Shown here: in pieces, positions 36,201-47,689 of the stretch
How the letters are laid out: each line of letters opens with the position of its first letter
Numbering within the stretch: position 1 is the first letter of the stretch
From: Capsicum annuum
Lineage: Eukaryota; Streptophyta; Magnoliopsida; Solanales; Solanaceae
NCBI RefSeq assembly: GCF_002878395.1
Contig: NC_061114.1
Span: 140,862,776-140,926,775 of the forward strand
DNA length: 64,000 nucleotides
Direction: 5' to 3'
Notes under the pieces: generated by a model
Told to the model about the DNA's origin: nothing
Seen by the model: the letters and a program-made list of their open reading frames with translations, nothing else
Database searches by the model: none
Program-made: the position numbers and the translations under genes

Positions 36201-38083
36201 TTCCTGGGAGATCAATCAAAAAGACTTCTAGAAATTCATTTACTACAGGAACAGACTGAAGAGGAAGACCCTCAGAATTAGACTCCTTAACCCGGATAAG
36301 GTGATATAAACAACATTTATAAATGAGTCTCCAAGCCCTGAGATAGGACATAAAGTGCCCTTTAGGTGCTAAAGAATGTCCCTCCCATTCTATCACTGGC
36401 TCATTTGGGAAAGAAACAGTGACTCTTTGAGTACTACAATTTAATGTGGCATAGCATGAATGGAGCCAATCCATCCTTAAGATAGCATCAAAAGCAACCA
36501 TATCGAGTTTTATAAGGTCTGCCACAGTATCCTAGCTAAGAATAGATACCACACAATTTTTATACACCCTCCTGGCCACAACAGAATCACCCACCGAAGT
36601 GGAAACATAGAAAGGTTTAGAAATCATATCGGGCTCAAAATCTAAACCGACAGCCATATAAGGGGTCAATAGGGTAGGGTAGACCCGGGGTCAAGTAACA
36701 CATAAACATCATGGGAAAATATTTGTAACATACCGATGACAACATCTGGGGAAACTTCCACCTCCTGGCGGTTGGTCAAAGAATATAATCGGTTGCGACC
36801 GCTTCCGACTATTGATGTGGCACCTTTTTGAGGTGGGGGTGGTGCCAAAGAATATTCCTGAGACTTTACACCACCAACATTAGTCCTAGCAGATGGACAG
36901 TCCCTTTGAATGTGAACCGGTTGACCACATGAATAACATACAAATGCGCCCAACTGACATCTCCCTGATGATTTCTACCACAAGTCTCACACCATGGAAA
37001 AGTACGATGTTGCTAAGCTACACTACCCTGCGACTGAGTATTTGGTGCTCTAGATCTATGATGAGTCGAGAAACTTTGAGATCGTCTATCTGCTGGTGGT
37101 CTGGGCACTGGGGAGCTGGAATCAGACTATGCATTACCCCAATTCTTCTTCTTTTGCCATTTATTTCCCCATTTACTACTTTAAGGCTGACTGTAACCCT
37201 GGTCGGCAGATCTAGCTCTTTTTGCCTTTCTTTCTTTCTCCCTAGCTTCAGAAATCTTCTTTTTCTTCTCCTCTATCTGTTACATGTGAACTGTCATCCT
37301 AGCAAAGTCCAAATCCTTATTCATCATAGCTCCCTAACACTCAACCACCAGATCATCTAAAAGGCCAAAAGCAAACTTTCTCATTCGGGCCCTCATACTA
37401 CTCGTCATCTCAGAAGCATAACGGGCCAGCTAATTAAATTTTAAAGTGTACTCCTGCACGCTCATCTTACCCTGCTTAAGGTTCATGAATTCCTCTACTT
37501 TATCTTCCCTCATCTCTAAAGAAAAGAATCGGTCAAGAAAAGCTTCCATAAATTCGTCCCACACTATAGGCTCAGCATTGTCACCCTTCGCCTCTTCCCA
37601 CTCATTATACCATTGGTTTGCTACATCCTTTAGCTGATAAGCTACTCTCTCAACACCTTTCACCCGATCCACATGCATCACTCTCAAAATCTTCTCTATT
37701 TCATCTATGAACTCTTGCGGATTCTATTTTACTTTAGTACCAGTAAACTTAGGCAGCTTCATTCTCATGAATTGACCCACCCTAGTAGCTTCAGATGTAA
37801 GAGGTGCAGACCTAATATCTTCTGATCATTGGGCCCGATTATCCACCAACTGTGTCAGTATATGAATAGATTATCTAAATTCTGCATTTGAAATATCCCT
37901 CTAAGTAGTCAAGGGACGGTTAACATTGGTCCATGAAGCTCTAGGTGGACTGGTTGGGACTGAAGGGTCTCCCGGAGTAGGGATAGGGTCTAGAGTAGGA
38001 GCTCTATTATGTGTCCTCATCCCATGAGTGGGACAAACTTCATCATTCTGAGCACTCTTATTAGTATTGCAACGAGGAGGCAT
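33244..38083 (-). pseudogene. Gag-pol polyprotein of the 31-40 kb gypsy element, frameshifted
   Basis: Gag starts at MPPRCNTNKS (38083). Its capsid segment (37687-37430) has VAYQLKDVANQWYNEW and FMNLKQGKMSVQEY. Two zinc knuckles follow: CETCGRNHQG near 36990 and CYSCGQPVHIQRDC near 36930. Protease has VLLDPGSTLPY then ILRMDWLH. Reverse transcriptase (36100-35400) includes [20 protein letters not shown] and FTNDILIYS. RNase H (35153-34767) has YTDHKSLQYVF and a LRQRRWMEILKDYD block. Integrase (34754-33963) has CLNCQ, MDFIIGL and DGKVERTIQTLEDMLRD. The chromodomain (33600-33350) has [28 protein letters not shown] and YPDLVD. The last frame runs into the 3' LTR before stopping at 33244. Several stops and frameshifts separate the blocks, so no intact polyprotein is possible. 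Confidence 0.9.
33268..33283 (-). other. Polypurine tract of the 31-40 kb gypsy element
   Basis: On the minus strand TCCCAAGGGGGGATAT ends directly at the 3' LTR. It is the plus-strand priming site expected for gypsy elements. The pol frame reads through it. Confidence 0.85.
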
Positions 38084-38270
38084 GACTATTATTTCTGTAA
38101 GACTAAAGATCACTAATTAGGAACAGACTTGACTCTGAAGCATGAACTAAATCACAAAGAAGGGAAATATTTCCTAAATGCCTAGTAGCCTCCTTCTTAT
38201 AAGTGCGGTGCGCTACACACCCACAAACAAGAATCTACCCAACGTGATTTTGAGACACCCTGGGACCTTG

Positions 38271-38288
38271 AACCATGCTCTTATACCA
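38271..38288 (-). other. Primer binding site (initiator Met tRNA), 31-40 kb gypsy element
   Basis: Four bases after the 5' LTR end the minus strand reads TGGTATAAGAGCATGGTT, matching TGGTATCAGAGCCAGGTT at most positions. This is the usual initiator tRNA-Met site of plant gypsy and copia elements. Confidence 0.85.
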
Positions 38289-38292
38289 AGTT

Positions 38293-40487
38293 TGTCACGA
38301 CCCTAACTAGGGTCCTGGCCGTGATGAGTATTCCAAACTATGAAAGCCTAAAACACCCCTATGTATGTGGTAATCATGCACATAATTCATATGATAAAAT
38401 AAACACAGACGATTCATAATACTACGAAAATATGGCCAACCTGAATGTGCTCATAACACTGAAAATTGAAATCTAAGATATATCTGAACAATGATGTCTA
38501 ACTCAATCTGTGAAATCTCTACTATGGACTAAACAAACTCTCTGAAAATTGGGACAAGGCCACCAGTAGACCAAAACAAAACTAAAGATAATTATCTAAA
38601 ATAACCAGGCCTTCTGGATCATAGAAGGCTCACCACTGCACAATCTAATCTGTGATCTGAAATATCTACTATTTATCTGGACCCTTAGACTGTGCCTCAG
38701 AACCTGGAGGGAGGGGGTAAGAAGAAAAGTACTAGCAAGCAAAGCAATCCAAAATAGAGTACTTGAACATATATATAAAATAGATGAGAGCAATTTTTTA
38801 TCAAGCATCATGCATAAAATAGTTTTTGGAAACACATGGGCATCATTCGAGTAATCATAAATCATTCTAGTCAAAATAGTTTCTGATCTTTGTGTTACTT
38901 CTTAGTTAGGTAGCACTTCCCTACATTTTATGATATTCCATGGGCTATATGGAATTAGCCATTGACTTGGTGGGGAAGCCTCCAACCAGAGTGTGCCGCA
39001 AGGTTGGAGTCTCTGATTTTAATAAGCCATATGGAACTAGGCCAGCATAATATAAGATATACCTGGATCGGCAAATCATGGTTTTGGGAAATGAGTATCT
39101 GGACTCATGCCTTCTTTGAGGAACCACCTAACATCTCTTTCTGCCTAATTTTTAACCATTTCTAATCATGAAACATTCTAATCACAAAATTTATAAATCT
39201 AATTTCAAAAATGCATTCTATTCTGTTCTGAATTTATCATAGCATTTCTGAGTTGGTGTTGTCAAACCAAGACTTGCAAGTTCTATTTCTGATCCAAAAT
39301 TTATTAAGCATGACCTTTCATAAAAATGTAGTTTCAGACCACCCAAAACATGTAATTTGCATAAAAGATTTCATGTTCCAGAAACTCAAGTCAAAACCAT
39401 GCCAAAAACTATCATCAAACATATGGTGGTCACGTGCTTTTTGCAAAACCATGCACTCTTTCATTATATGTATATTCAACATTCACAACCCTCTCTTTCG
39501 TATTCAAAAATCATATTCAGAACATAGCAAAAGCCAAAATATTTCATATAATGCTCTTCAAAATGCATTCAAAACAATTTATATCATACGAAGATGAGAA
39601 AACTCATAACAAGAGAGGGATTCATTATAATTCATGCTCTTAATTGAAAAACCATTCTTGAACTCATATGTACATATATACATAATTTCAAATCGATTTG
39701 GGGAAAAGGTCTAAAGATCAAAATAATACCGTCAAAACTTCTAAAATATGATTATATTTATAAACTTCAAAACTCCATTCTTAAAACATGATTTCTATGC
39801 CCATGAGATTTTAGGAAAAACCCCCCGAGTACCTCGAGTTAGGAAGACAATAGGTGCTTAATGAAGCCTACTACCTGGGGATTCCAAATATGCGATCAAC
39901 TTTGAAACCTACTGTTGAATCTTGAACTACTTGGGTTTTTATTTTGAAATCCTAGAGAGGATTCTTGATGAATTTTTAATGAAAATAGGGTTAAGTTGGT
40001 CAAACATACCCTTAAACCTTTTTTTGGAAGGTTTTAAAGTCTAGGTAAAAGTCAAATTTACCCTTAATGAATCTTGAACGGAACTGGAAATTTGAACTTA
40101 AAAACCCAATTTTGGGTGCCACCGCGATGCGCCACAATTGCGGTGGTCCACTAGACTTTGACGAGTGGGAAATTGGGTGCCTCCGCGATGCGCCACCATC
40201 ACGGAGCCCCACTGGGATTTGACGATTGTCAATTTAACCCTCTCCGTGATGCACTAGACCCCAAAATGATGATGTTTACGACTGGAACTTTAAATTATTC
40301 ATAACTTCTTCACTAAGAGTCTGTTTTTGATGAATCTTTTATCGTTAGAAAGCTAATTCAGTCATCGACGTAATGAAAGGTTGAAATGTAGGAAATTCCT
40401 CATGAAAATTAATTTAGATCATTCTAGAAGCTAATGCTTAGACTTTCCATGGATGGAATTTAGCTAAGAAGACATCGGGGTGTTACA
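38293..40487 (-). repeat. 5' LTR of the 31-40 kb gypsy element
   Basis: Pairs with 31095-33267 and carries the same TATA-like stretch (about 38768) and GC-rich block. The block has CCACCGC/GCGGTGG (40119-40125 with 40140-40146) and CTCCG/CGGAG (40181-40185 with 40202-40206), both enclosing a GATGCGCCAC loop. It is followed by TACCT (40488-40492). Confidence 0.92.
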
Positions 40488-40492
40488 TACCT

Positions 40493-43400
40493 AAAATAAA
40501 TTCAAATTATGTGTAATATATAGTTATCAATATTGTTGAATAGTTGACATATAGAGAAACTTCCTTTTATTCAACAAAGAAAAAAGATTCAATAAACTAA
40601 TCAGTCTACTTATGAAGAGATTTAGTAAAAGTGTAAATAGGTGGGTTGAATATTTTAGCAAGTTGTATATATTTTTACCTTATTTACAATAGTTTTCTTG
40701 GTTAACAGGATTAAGAATTTTTATATAAATTTTGTTACAACCTATTCAATAAAAAACTACAGAAAACAATACCAGCTTCTACAAATTCTTTCATGGTATC
40801 TAAAGTCATAACCTAAAAAAAAAATTGGGAGACGATTGGTGCTGATAAAAATAGGAACAAAGACAGAGGCAGTGGATTAGAGAGAAGTAAAACTCCCATG
40901 TATGATCTGATATCTCTGTATTTCTTACTTCTTGCAGATCACATGGTAATATGCATAACTCCTGTGGTTATAAAGGGAGACAACAATGATAAATGGGCTA
41001 ACGCGGTGAGTAACTCTTTTATATCCAAAAAGAAGTCTGATTACACAACACAAAGAAGAAGGATTTGAACTTGATGATTGGTATATCGTTAATTCGATGT
41101 TGGTTTCATGGATCTTTTAAACATAGATCCTTCACTTTGTTCAATGATTTCTTATATAGAAATCATTCAAACTATTGGAAGAATTTTGAGAATGATTTTA
41201 GTTTGATGATTGGTATATCATTAATTCGATGTTGGTTTCTTGGATCTCTTAAATATAGATCCTTCACTTCGTTCAATGATTTCTTATATAGAAATTATTC
41301 AAACTATTGGAAGAATTTTGAGATTGATTTTTAGTTTGTAACGACATGAGAATACACCAAGTGAATTCATTTTGTAAGCAAGGAGGACAAATCGTCGTTG
41401 CATACTATGATAAATTGAAAAGCAAGTTGGAATAATTTGTTGGCTATAAATATAAAATCCAATATGCATATGAGTTAGGTGTACTTGTGGGGCAGTAAAT
41501 AAAGTTGAATAAGAAAAAGAAAAAGTTTATCAATTCTTGATGGGACTTTATAATGCGGAGTTTGAGACTACACATTCCAACATATTAAGCACAAAACCTC
41601 TACCCATGTTAAATAGGGTTTATGCCATGATTATACATTAGGAGTGGCACCAGAAAATTTCTCAGGCTAAGGAAGATCGCACAGATACTGTAGCCTTTTT
41701 TGTATAGTCCTTGCTCCTACTTATAGCAACTACAACAACATATTATCTAATGACTTCGACAAACCATCATGTGATAATTGCAAAAATTTTGGACATGAAA
41801 TAAAAAAATAGTTTTAATCGGTATCCTAAATTATGAGGTACAAGAAAAGGATGAGTAAGTTCTAATGGATGTGGTCGTGGTGGACGATATGAAAACTTTG
41901 GTAATTTTGTATATAATAGCACTGGATGAGGAATTACAGTAGTTTCCAATATTGCATAATCAATGAGAACAAATGGTAAAATAGAGGACGATATGAATGT
42001 TTGGATGAGGATATCTAATGACCAATATAGTGCATTACAGTCTATGCTTAATTTCCTGAATTTTCTCTACTAGACATGGAATTGTAGCAGTTGCCAATGT
42101 TGCACAAGCAACCAAACCAAATGGTATGATGAAGGAAGATATGCTTCCACGTGCTTATCTAATGACTAATTGAGTGTGCTTCTATTTATGCATAATTCCC
42201 ACAATAAGAACCATGAAAAATTGGCAGTTAAAGTTCTAGGAATTTGCTGGATTGTCAACACAGGGGCATCTTGCCATATGAGTGGTGATGCTCAATTATT
42301 AAATAATGTGCCACCATATTTATCAGCCTTCTAAATGGTTACATAATTGTTTCTTCAAAGATATGAATTGTTATACTTGTAAATAATATGAAACTACACC
42401 ACATTCTCTATGTACCTCAGTTAAAATACAATTTAATTTAGATGTCTAAGCTTATGATTTAAAATAAATGTTTAGTCATATTTTTTACATGCATTGTGTG
42501 ATATAGGACCATACTTTAAGGATAATGACTGGTGTGGGTGAACACTGTGATGGGGTATATTATTTAAGGAACAAGAACTACCACAAGCAAATAATACCCA
42601 TAAGTTGGACAATTTTGATTTATGGCATCATTGGCTTGGTCATCCTTCCGATAAGATAGTTTCTCTTCTTATTGGAATTATTAATTGAAATAGAGTAGAT
42701 AAGTTGTGTATTGTTTGTTTAAGATCAAATCAGAAATGAGAAATATTAGTGTTGATTTATTTGAATTAATTCATAGATGTGTGGAGTCATTATCGTGTTT
42801 CTTCTTCTTGTGGTGCACTGTATTTTCTTACTATTGTGGATAATCTTTTTAGTTGTGTGTGTGGATCTACATAGCCTATCCAAAGAAACAATAAGCATAA
42901 GATAAAATAATTTTATTTGATGGTTATTACTCAATTTTGACAAAGGGTGAAAATACTTTGAAGTGATAACAGTAAGGAGTTCACTTGTCTACATATTTTC
43001 TATGCGGAGTAGGGAATAGTATATCAAACTACTTGCGTTGATACCCCTTATCGAAATAGATGAGAGAAATGAAAGCAACACCATATTTTGAATGTGCCGC
43101 CTGCACTCCATTTCCAAACTAATTTGTCAATCTAATTTTGGATAGAACGTTTCTTGATTGCAATTTGCCTTATAATCGAACTCATACATCCTTACTGAAT
43201 GGAAAGACTCTGTATGAAATAATCTTTGGAAAAGAACCTCCATCACATCTAAAAGTGTTTGGTTGGTTAATGTTTTCTAATTGTAAGTCTCGTGACAAAT
43301 ATAAGTTTGGCTCCAAGATTCTTTAATATATTTTTTATTGGATATCTTTTTGGAAAGAAAGTATGGCATGTATATGATTTCACACTGGAGACTTTTTTTG

Positions 43401-43631
43401 TGTCTTACGATGTGACTTTTGATGAAAAAAATCTTCCCTTGTGCTAGTTTAGTTACTGCCGGAGAGGTCACTACTTCTCTAGATATTCCTACTTTTCAAC
43501 ATGATCACTCACCCTCTATTAATTAAAAGGGGAGTGTTGATATTGAGACTATTATTAATGAAGATAGGATCATTGAGATTGTTTCTCCTAGTCCCACTCT
43601 AGAGGAAAATGTGAACAAAAAGTTCTATTAT
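40493..43631 (+). pseudogene. Ty1/copia gag-protease-integrase remnant
   Basis: Gag begins near 40976 (GDNNDKWANAV) and continues DDWYIVNSMLVSWI; part of it (41069-41340) is tandemly doubled. Then come FCKQGGQIVVAYYDKLKSKL and a zinc knuckle CDNCKNFGHE (41766) whose last Cys is lost. Protease at 42248 reads WIVNTGASCHMSG, where DTGAS is expected, so the catalytic Asp is Asn. The pre-integrase region has DLWHHWLGHPSD (42615). Integrase includes VWSHYRVSSSCGALYFLTIV near 42780 and NGKTLYEIIFGKEPPSHLKV (43200-43260). The copy ends about 43630 at a gypsy LTR, before reverse transcriptase. Numerous stops and shifts are present. Bases 40493-40970 hold no recognised LTR; they may be leader or older flank. 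Confidence 0.75.
41069..41340 (+). repeat. ~136-bp tandem duplication within copia gag
   Basis: The unit TTGATGATTGGTATATCGTT... through GGAAGAATTTTGAGA occurs at about 41069 and again at about 41205. Both copies read through as an 89-codon frame with repeated MIGISLIRCWF...FNDFLYRN, which is not the gag frame. The unit length is not a multiple of three, so the duplication also shifts gag. Confidence 0.85.
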
Positions 43632-45983
43632 TATCGCGATCCAAACCCATCATGAGTAGCACCCCCACTAACCCCTAGTTGGACAACCAACCTTCCCAGT
43701 TAATCAATCTAACACTAATCCAAAATTTAGGAAACTAATCTTTTGTCATTAAGAAAACCAATAATTTGAAGGCTAAAACCTGAAGTAAAAATGCAGAAAT
43801 TTATACAAAATGTAACAAATCCCCTATAATTTTTAAGTCAATGTTCCAAAACACTAATAATTATCATCAAATGAGTTTAACCCAAAAACAATTGAACATT
43901 TTAAGTCTGAAATAATGGACCAGAAACTGAATGAAGAACTCATGGTAGTTGAAGCTATAGCTCACCCTTGAGTTTGAAGACCATCTGAATCACAATTGAG
44001 GTCTCGAAATAGTTACCAAAATATGTCCGCACTCAACAAAAGGAAGATCATATGTAGTATCAATACACAAGAATCCAATAGCATACTGGTAGGGTAATTA
44101 GCCAACCCAAAATGAGAAATATGAAACATAATTATAACTTAGAAAAACCAGTCAACTCATGGACACTTACAATGTAACCTTACTTCTAGTTCATAATGCA
44201 TAACGTTTTTTAAAAACAAAATAGAGGTAAGTCTATATGAGTCAACATGAGTCACAAAAAGAAATAAAGTTAAGTCTACCTACAAGACTCCAAGTCAACA
44301 CCCATGACCCAACAGCTAGATCAACCATGTCTCAATTACATAAGTAAGTCAACACATAGAATTATGAAATATCTTATATTTAATATGGACCATAGAAAAT
44401 CCATGAGAAAAACCACTAGGAAAATATTATACAATCCTATTTACATATAGAAACAACCTTTAGCAAATGAGCATATTAACCAGGTTCACTCAAGGAACCA
44501 ATACATCAAGTCAACCCTTATAGCCTGGTCCACTCAAGGAACCAACATAATAGTTAAAACATAATCTCTAGTTCACTCATAGAATTTTCACGCTTACCAG
44601 TACCTTGTAATATATACTAAGGGTCTTATGGTATCCCACTAGCCATGACTTGTAGGGGATGAGCTCTTTTCCATGTACAAATTACTAACATCAAGTGCCT
44701 GCTAACCTTATTCCAACAAAATCTCATAAAGATGTCCAAATATATACATCCCACAATAATGACATATATCAAAACAATCACAACCACAATGATAATAGAA
44801 ACAAAACTTGATAAACCCAACAATCTTTCATATAAGTTCATTACATATGATTTACTCTTAGGATATTAAACAATCATTAACTTTACTTGAACATGCATTG
44901 TACAAGAAATACAAAGAAATAGTTATTATGCACTTATAAGAATAATTGGGTTTTAGCTATATCAAACCATCACCTACCTCAATCCAAGCCTAAAATGCTC
45001 TAACGAACTTGAGCCTTCCTTTTTCGTGCAACCTCAACTTGATTATGGTCCAAAATATTGGATATTACACATAATTAATGAAATGACCTACAACATCAAG
45101 AATACTAACCTAATCTCAAATCCTAAGGCCAAATTCATGATTATTTCCTCAATTCTAAGCTTTTCCACCATAAATTCACCTTAAATCTATCTATTTCATG
45201 GTTACATAAGTGAATTATAGTCATGAAAGAGTAAATTATTAACTTTTAACTAAAACCCAAATGTTTTACACTTAATTTACCCTTTTACACTAGAAAAATC
45301 ACCTATATTAAGATAAATCATCCCAAAACCAGCAAATTAGTGATTCTAACGTCAGGAATCAAAAACCTAAATAGGAGTGATTAGCTTAACTTTACAATGA
45401 ACCTTGGTGGAAAATCACCCTATATCTCCCAAAATCACCTAAAATTTTCCCTAAATAAGTTTATAAATAATAAGATCTTTTATGGTAATTTCTACTTTAA
45501 ATAACAATTACCCCGCTATAATGGCTTGCTAATGCAATAGTGGCATAGCTATTGCGAAAACCACCTTCTATAAAATGAATTTACCCGTTATAGTGATAGC
45601 CCTATAGCCACCCGCTACCGGCTATAGCAGCATTGGCAAGGTAGAAACTGGGGATTGCTCCTAGTTTTGCCTTTTTCAATGCACACTTACACCATGACAT
45701 CCCTAACTAACCCTTTTATGTCAAGTTCAATATCGGGAGGTCTACTAACCTAAATTCAATTTTGAAAAATCCTTTGGATTATTTATCATCTTATCTAACA
45801 TAATAGCATGCTAAAGTTTATTACATTTAGCTAATCCATTCCCATATTTTTCTAGACCACACCTCACTCGAGTTTCATCCAAGACTAGCCTAGCTTGAAA
45901 CTTTTAACTCCCAATTTAGGAAAAATAATAACCAAATTTTTTTCATATTAGACTTACCCCTAAAAATGGAAAAGGTCATTAAA
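43632..45983 (-). repeat. 3' LTR of gypsy element F (minus strand)
   Basis: It begins TATCGCGATCC (TG changed to TA; compare TGTCACGACC at 31095) and seems to end near GGTCATTAAA at 45983. A GC-richer block with GCTATAATGGC and GCTATAGC words lies at 45510-45660, the equivalent place to the GC blocks of the other LTRs. The integrase/chromodomain end follows on the minus strand, so this is the 3' LTR. The other LTR and gag are absent. Confidence 0.6.
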
Positions 45984-46025
45984 ATAGATAATAATTTAGC
46001 TATTATTTTTCCATGTATGATTAAA

Positions 46026-47436
46026 TTAGGAAAATTGAGCCAAGTTTAGAAAAGAAAGAGTACTTATATCTTCAAACAGGAGAGGGTACTTATCTCGCTT
46101 ATCCTTCTCGATTTCACAAGTAGCTTCCTCAACTGGATGATGCTTTTATTTTACCTTTACCGATCAAATATCCTTTGTCCTCAACTTCTGAATATCCCAA
46201 TCTAGAATAGCCATCTTCTCTTGTTCATAAATATTTTTAGTAACGCTGGATCCCAATTAATAATTTAATCCTTATCCCAATGATATATCTTAAGCATAAA
46301 TATATGAAATGCTTGATGAACCCCATAAAATATTGGCAACAATTCCAACTTATACTTTACCAAACCCATAACATCAATAACCTCACAATGATTGATATAT
46401 TGAGGGATAATAATTTCTTTCTTGCTAAACCTCATGACTTCCTTAATAGGAGACACCTTTAACAAACTTGTTCACCACTTTGAATGACATATCCCTCACC
46501 TTATGGTCTACATACTCCTTTTTCCTACTTTGGGCTGCCAATAACTTGGTTTGGATAAACCTTACCTTTTCCTAAGCTTCTTTCACTAAATCAGAGCCCA
46601 AAGGTTTCACATCATTAGCCTTGAATCATCATATGGGTTATCTACAATCTCTTCCTTATAGTTCCTTGAATGGATCCATATTAATGCTAGAGTGATAACT
46701 ATTTTTGTATGAAAACTCACATAACATCAAGAACTTGTCCCAATGACCACCAAGAATAGCCTCTCAATATGTCTTTAAAAACCTGAATTGTCCTCTCTTT
46801 CCATCAATATAAGGATAAAAGGTTATGCTAAAAGTAAGTTAGGTGCTGATATCCTCATGTAGACTATCCCAAGATTCAGACATGTATGGCATACCTCTAT
46901 CTAAAATAAAATTAAGTGGCACCATATAAGTCTCACTATCTTCTTGATATGTATCTTGGCTAACTGCTTAGAGTTGTAGTCCATTTTAACTTAAATAAAT
47001 TGAGATAATTTGTCCGTATTGTCTACTATGACCCAAATTAAGTAATGTTGCCCCAAGGTCTTTAGAAGACTTTCCATAAATTCGATACCTATCCTTTTCA
47101 ACTTACACTCTGAAATAGGCATCCTGTAAACCCATAGGACTTTGATTCTCAAACTTCACCTACTAATAATTGTTGCATTTAGACACATACTCCAATATAT
47201 CTATTTTTATATTGAGCCAATATTAAAGTCGTCTCAAATTGCGATACATCTTGGTTACCCTCAGATGAATAGAATATTGAGATCTCTAAGGAAACCTAGA
47301 ATCAATTCGCCAAATAGAGGCACTCACACATATACACTCACCATTAACACTCAATATGTATCATGTCACCAATTGATTTATGATTCATGGTGTTGCTTAC
47401 TATATCCGCTAGTAGGTAAGCTAAAATAGAGTTTGG
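46026..47436 (-). pseudogene. Integrase and chromodomain remnant of gypsy element F
   Basis: The minus strand reads, in order, TKMYRNLRRL and a decayed CC part of the zinc-binding domain (47280-47170), DRGMPYMSESWDSLHEDIST near 46870, a decayed DGKRGQF where the catalytic-Glu motif DGQSERTIQ should be, FSYKNSYHSSINMDPF near 46700 and VKPLGSDLVKEA. It continues to MRFSKKEIIIPQYI near 46430. The chromodomain-like tail has ILDWDIQKLRTKDI, VKVK-stop-KHHPVEEAT and RDKYPLLFEDISTL, ending at the stop at 46026. Reverse transcriptase and everything upstream are missing. The right edge fades out about 47436. Confidence 0.7.
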
Positions 47437-47689
47437 AGCTAGATGCAATGGGCTGACTTGGTGGCAAATGGCCAACAAGGAAAAAGTTAAGAAATAAAAA
47501 ACTTAAATAGAAATAATATAGTCATAATGTCTAATGGATAGATAGAAAGTCAACAACCATCCTAAGATTCAGTAATGTCGATATAAGAGTTGCTACATAT
47601 AAACTATGGGTACTAAATAGACAAATACAATCTATCTTGAAGATAAAAGACTAGACATTGATATATAAAAGGGAAAAGGGTCACTTTTA
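47437..47689. other. Unassigned junction between element F and the family C LTR
   Basis: No recognisable coding or repeat sequence. It may be eroded pol or LTR of either neighbour. Confidence 0.35.

Larger units (their letters stand above)
31095..40487 (-). mobile_element. Complete but coding-dead Ty3/gypsy chromovirus (Tekay/Del-like)
   Basis: Two LTRs (31095-33267 and 38293-40487) begin TGTCACGACC and end GGTGTTACA. The perfect 5-bp target duplication TACCT lies at 31090-31094 and 40488-40492. On the minus strand the order is 5' LTR (right), primer binding site, gag, protease, reverse transcriptase, RNase H, integrase, chromodomain, polypurine tract, 3' LTR (left), the standard gypsy order. 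The LTRs differ by many substitutions (roughly 10 per cent by eye), so insertion is old. The polyprotein is broken into several frames. No other element has inserted into it, so it is among the younger large layers of the window. Confidence 0.92.

Noticed and set aside
36893..37360. 155-codon plus-strand frame, the longest on that strand in the region
   Set aside because: It is antisense to the gag linker and zinc knuckle of the minus-strand gypsy, and its Ser/Leu-rich composition is that of a shadow frame.
31095..40487. An unusual tandem gene pair suggested by duplicated flanks
   Set aside because: The flanks are LTRs with a TACCT target duplication, primer site and polypurine tract. It is an ordinary gypsy structure.
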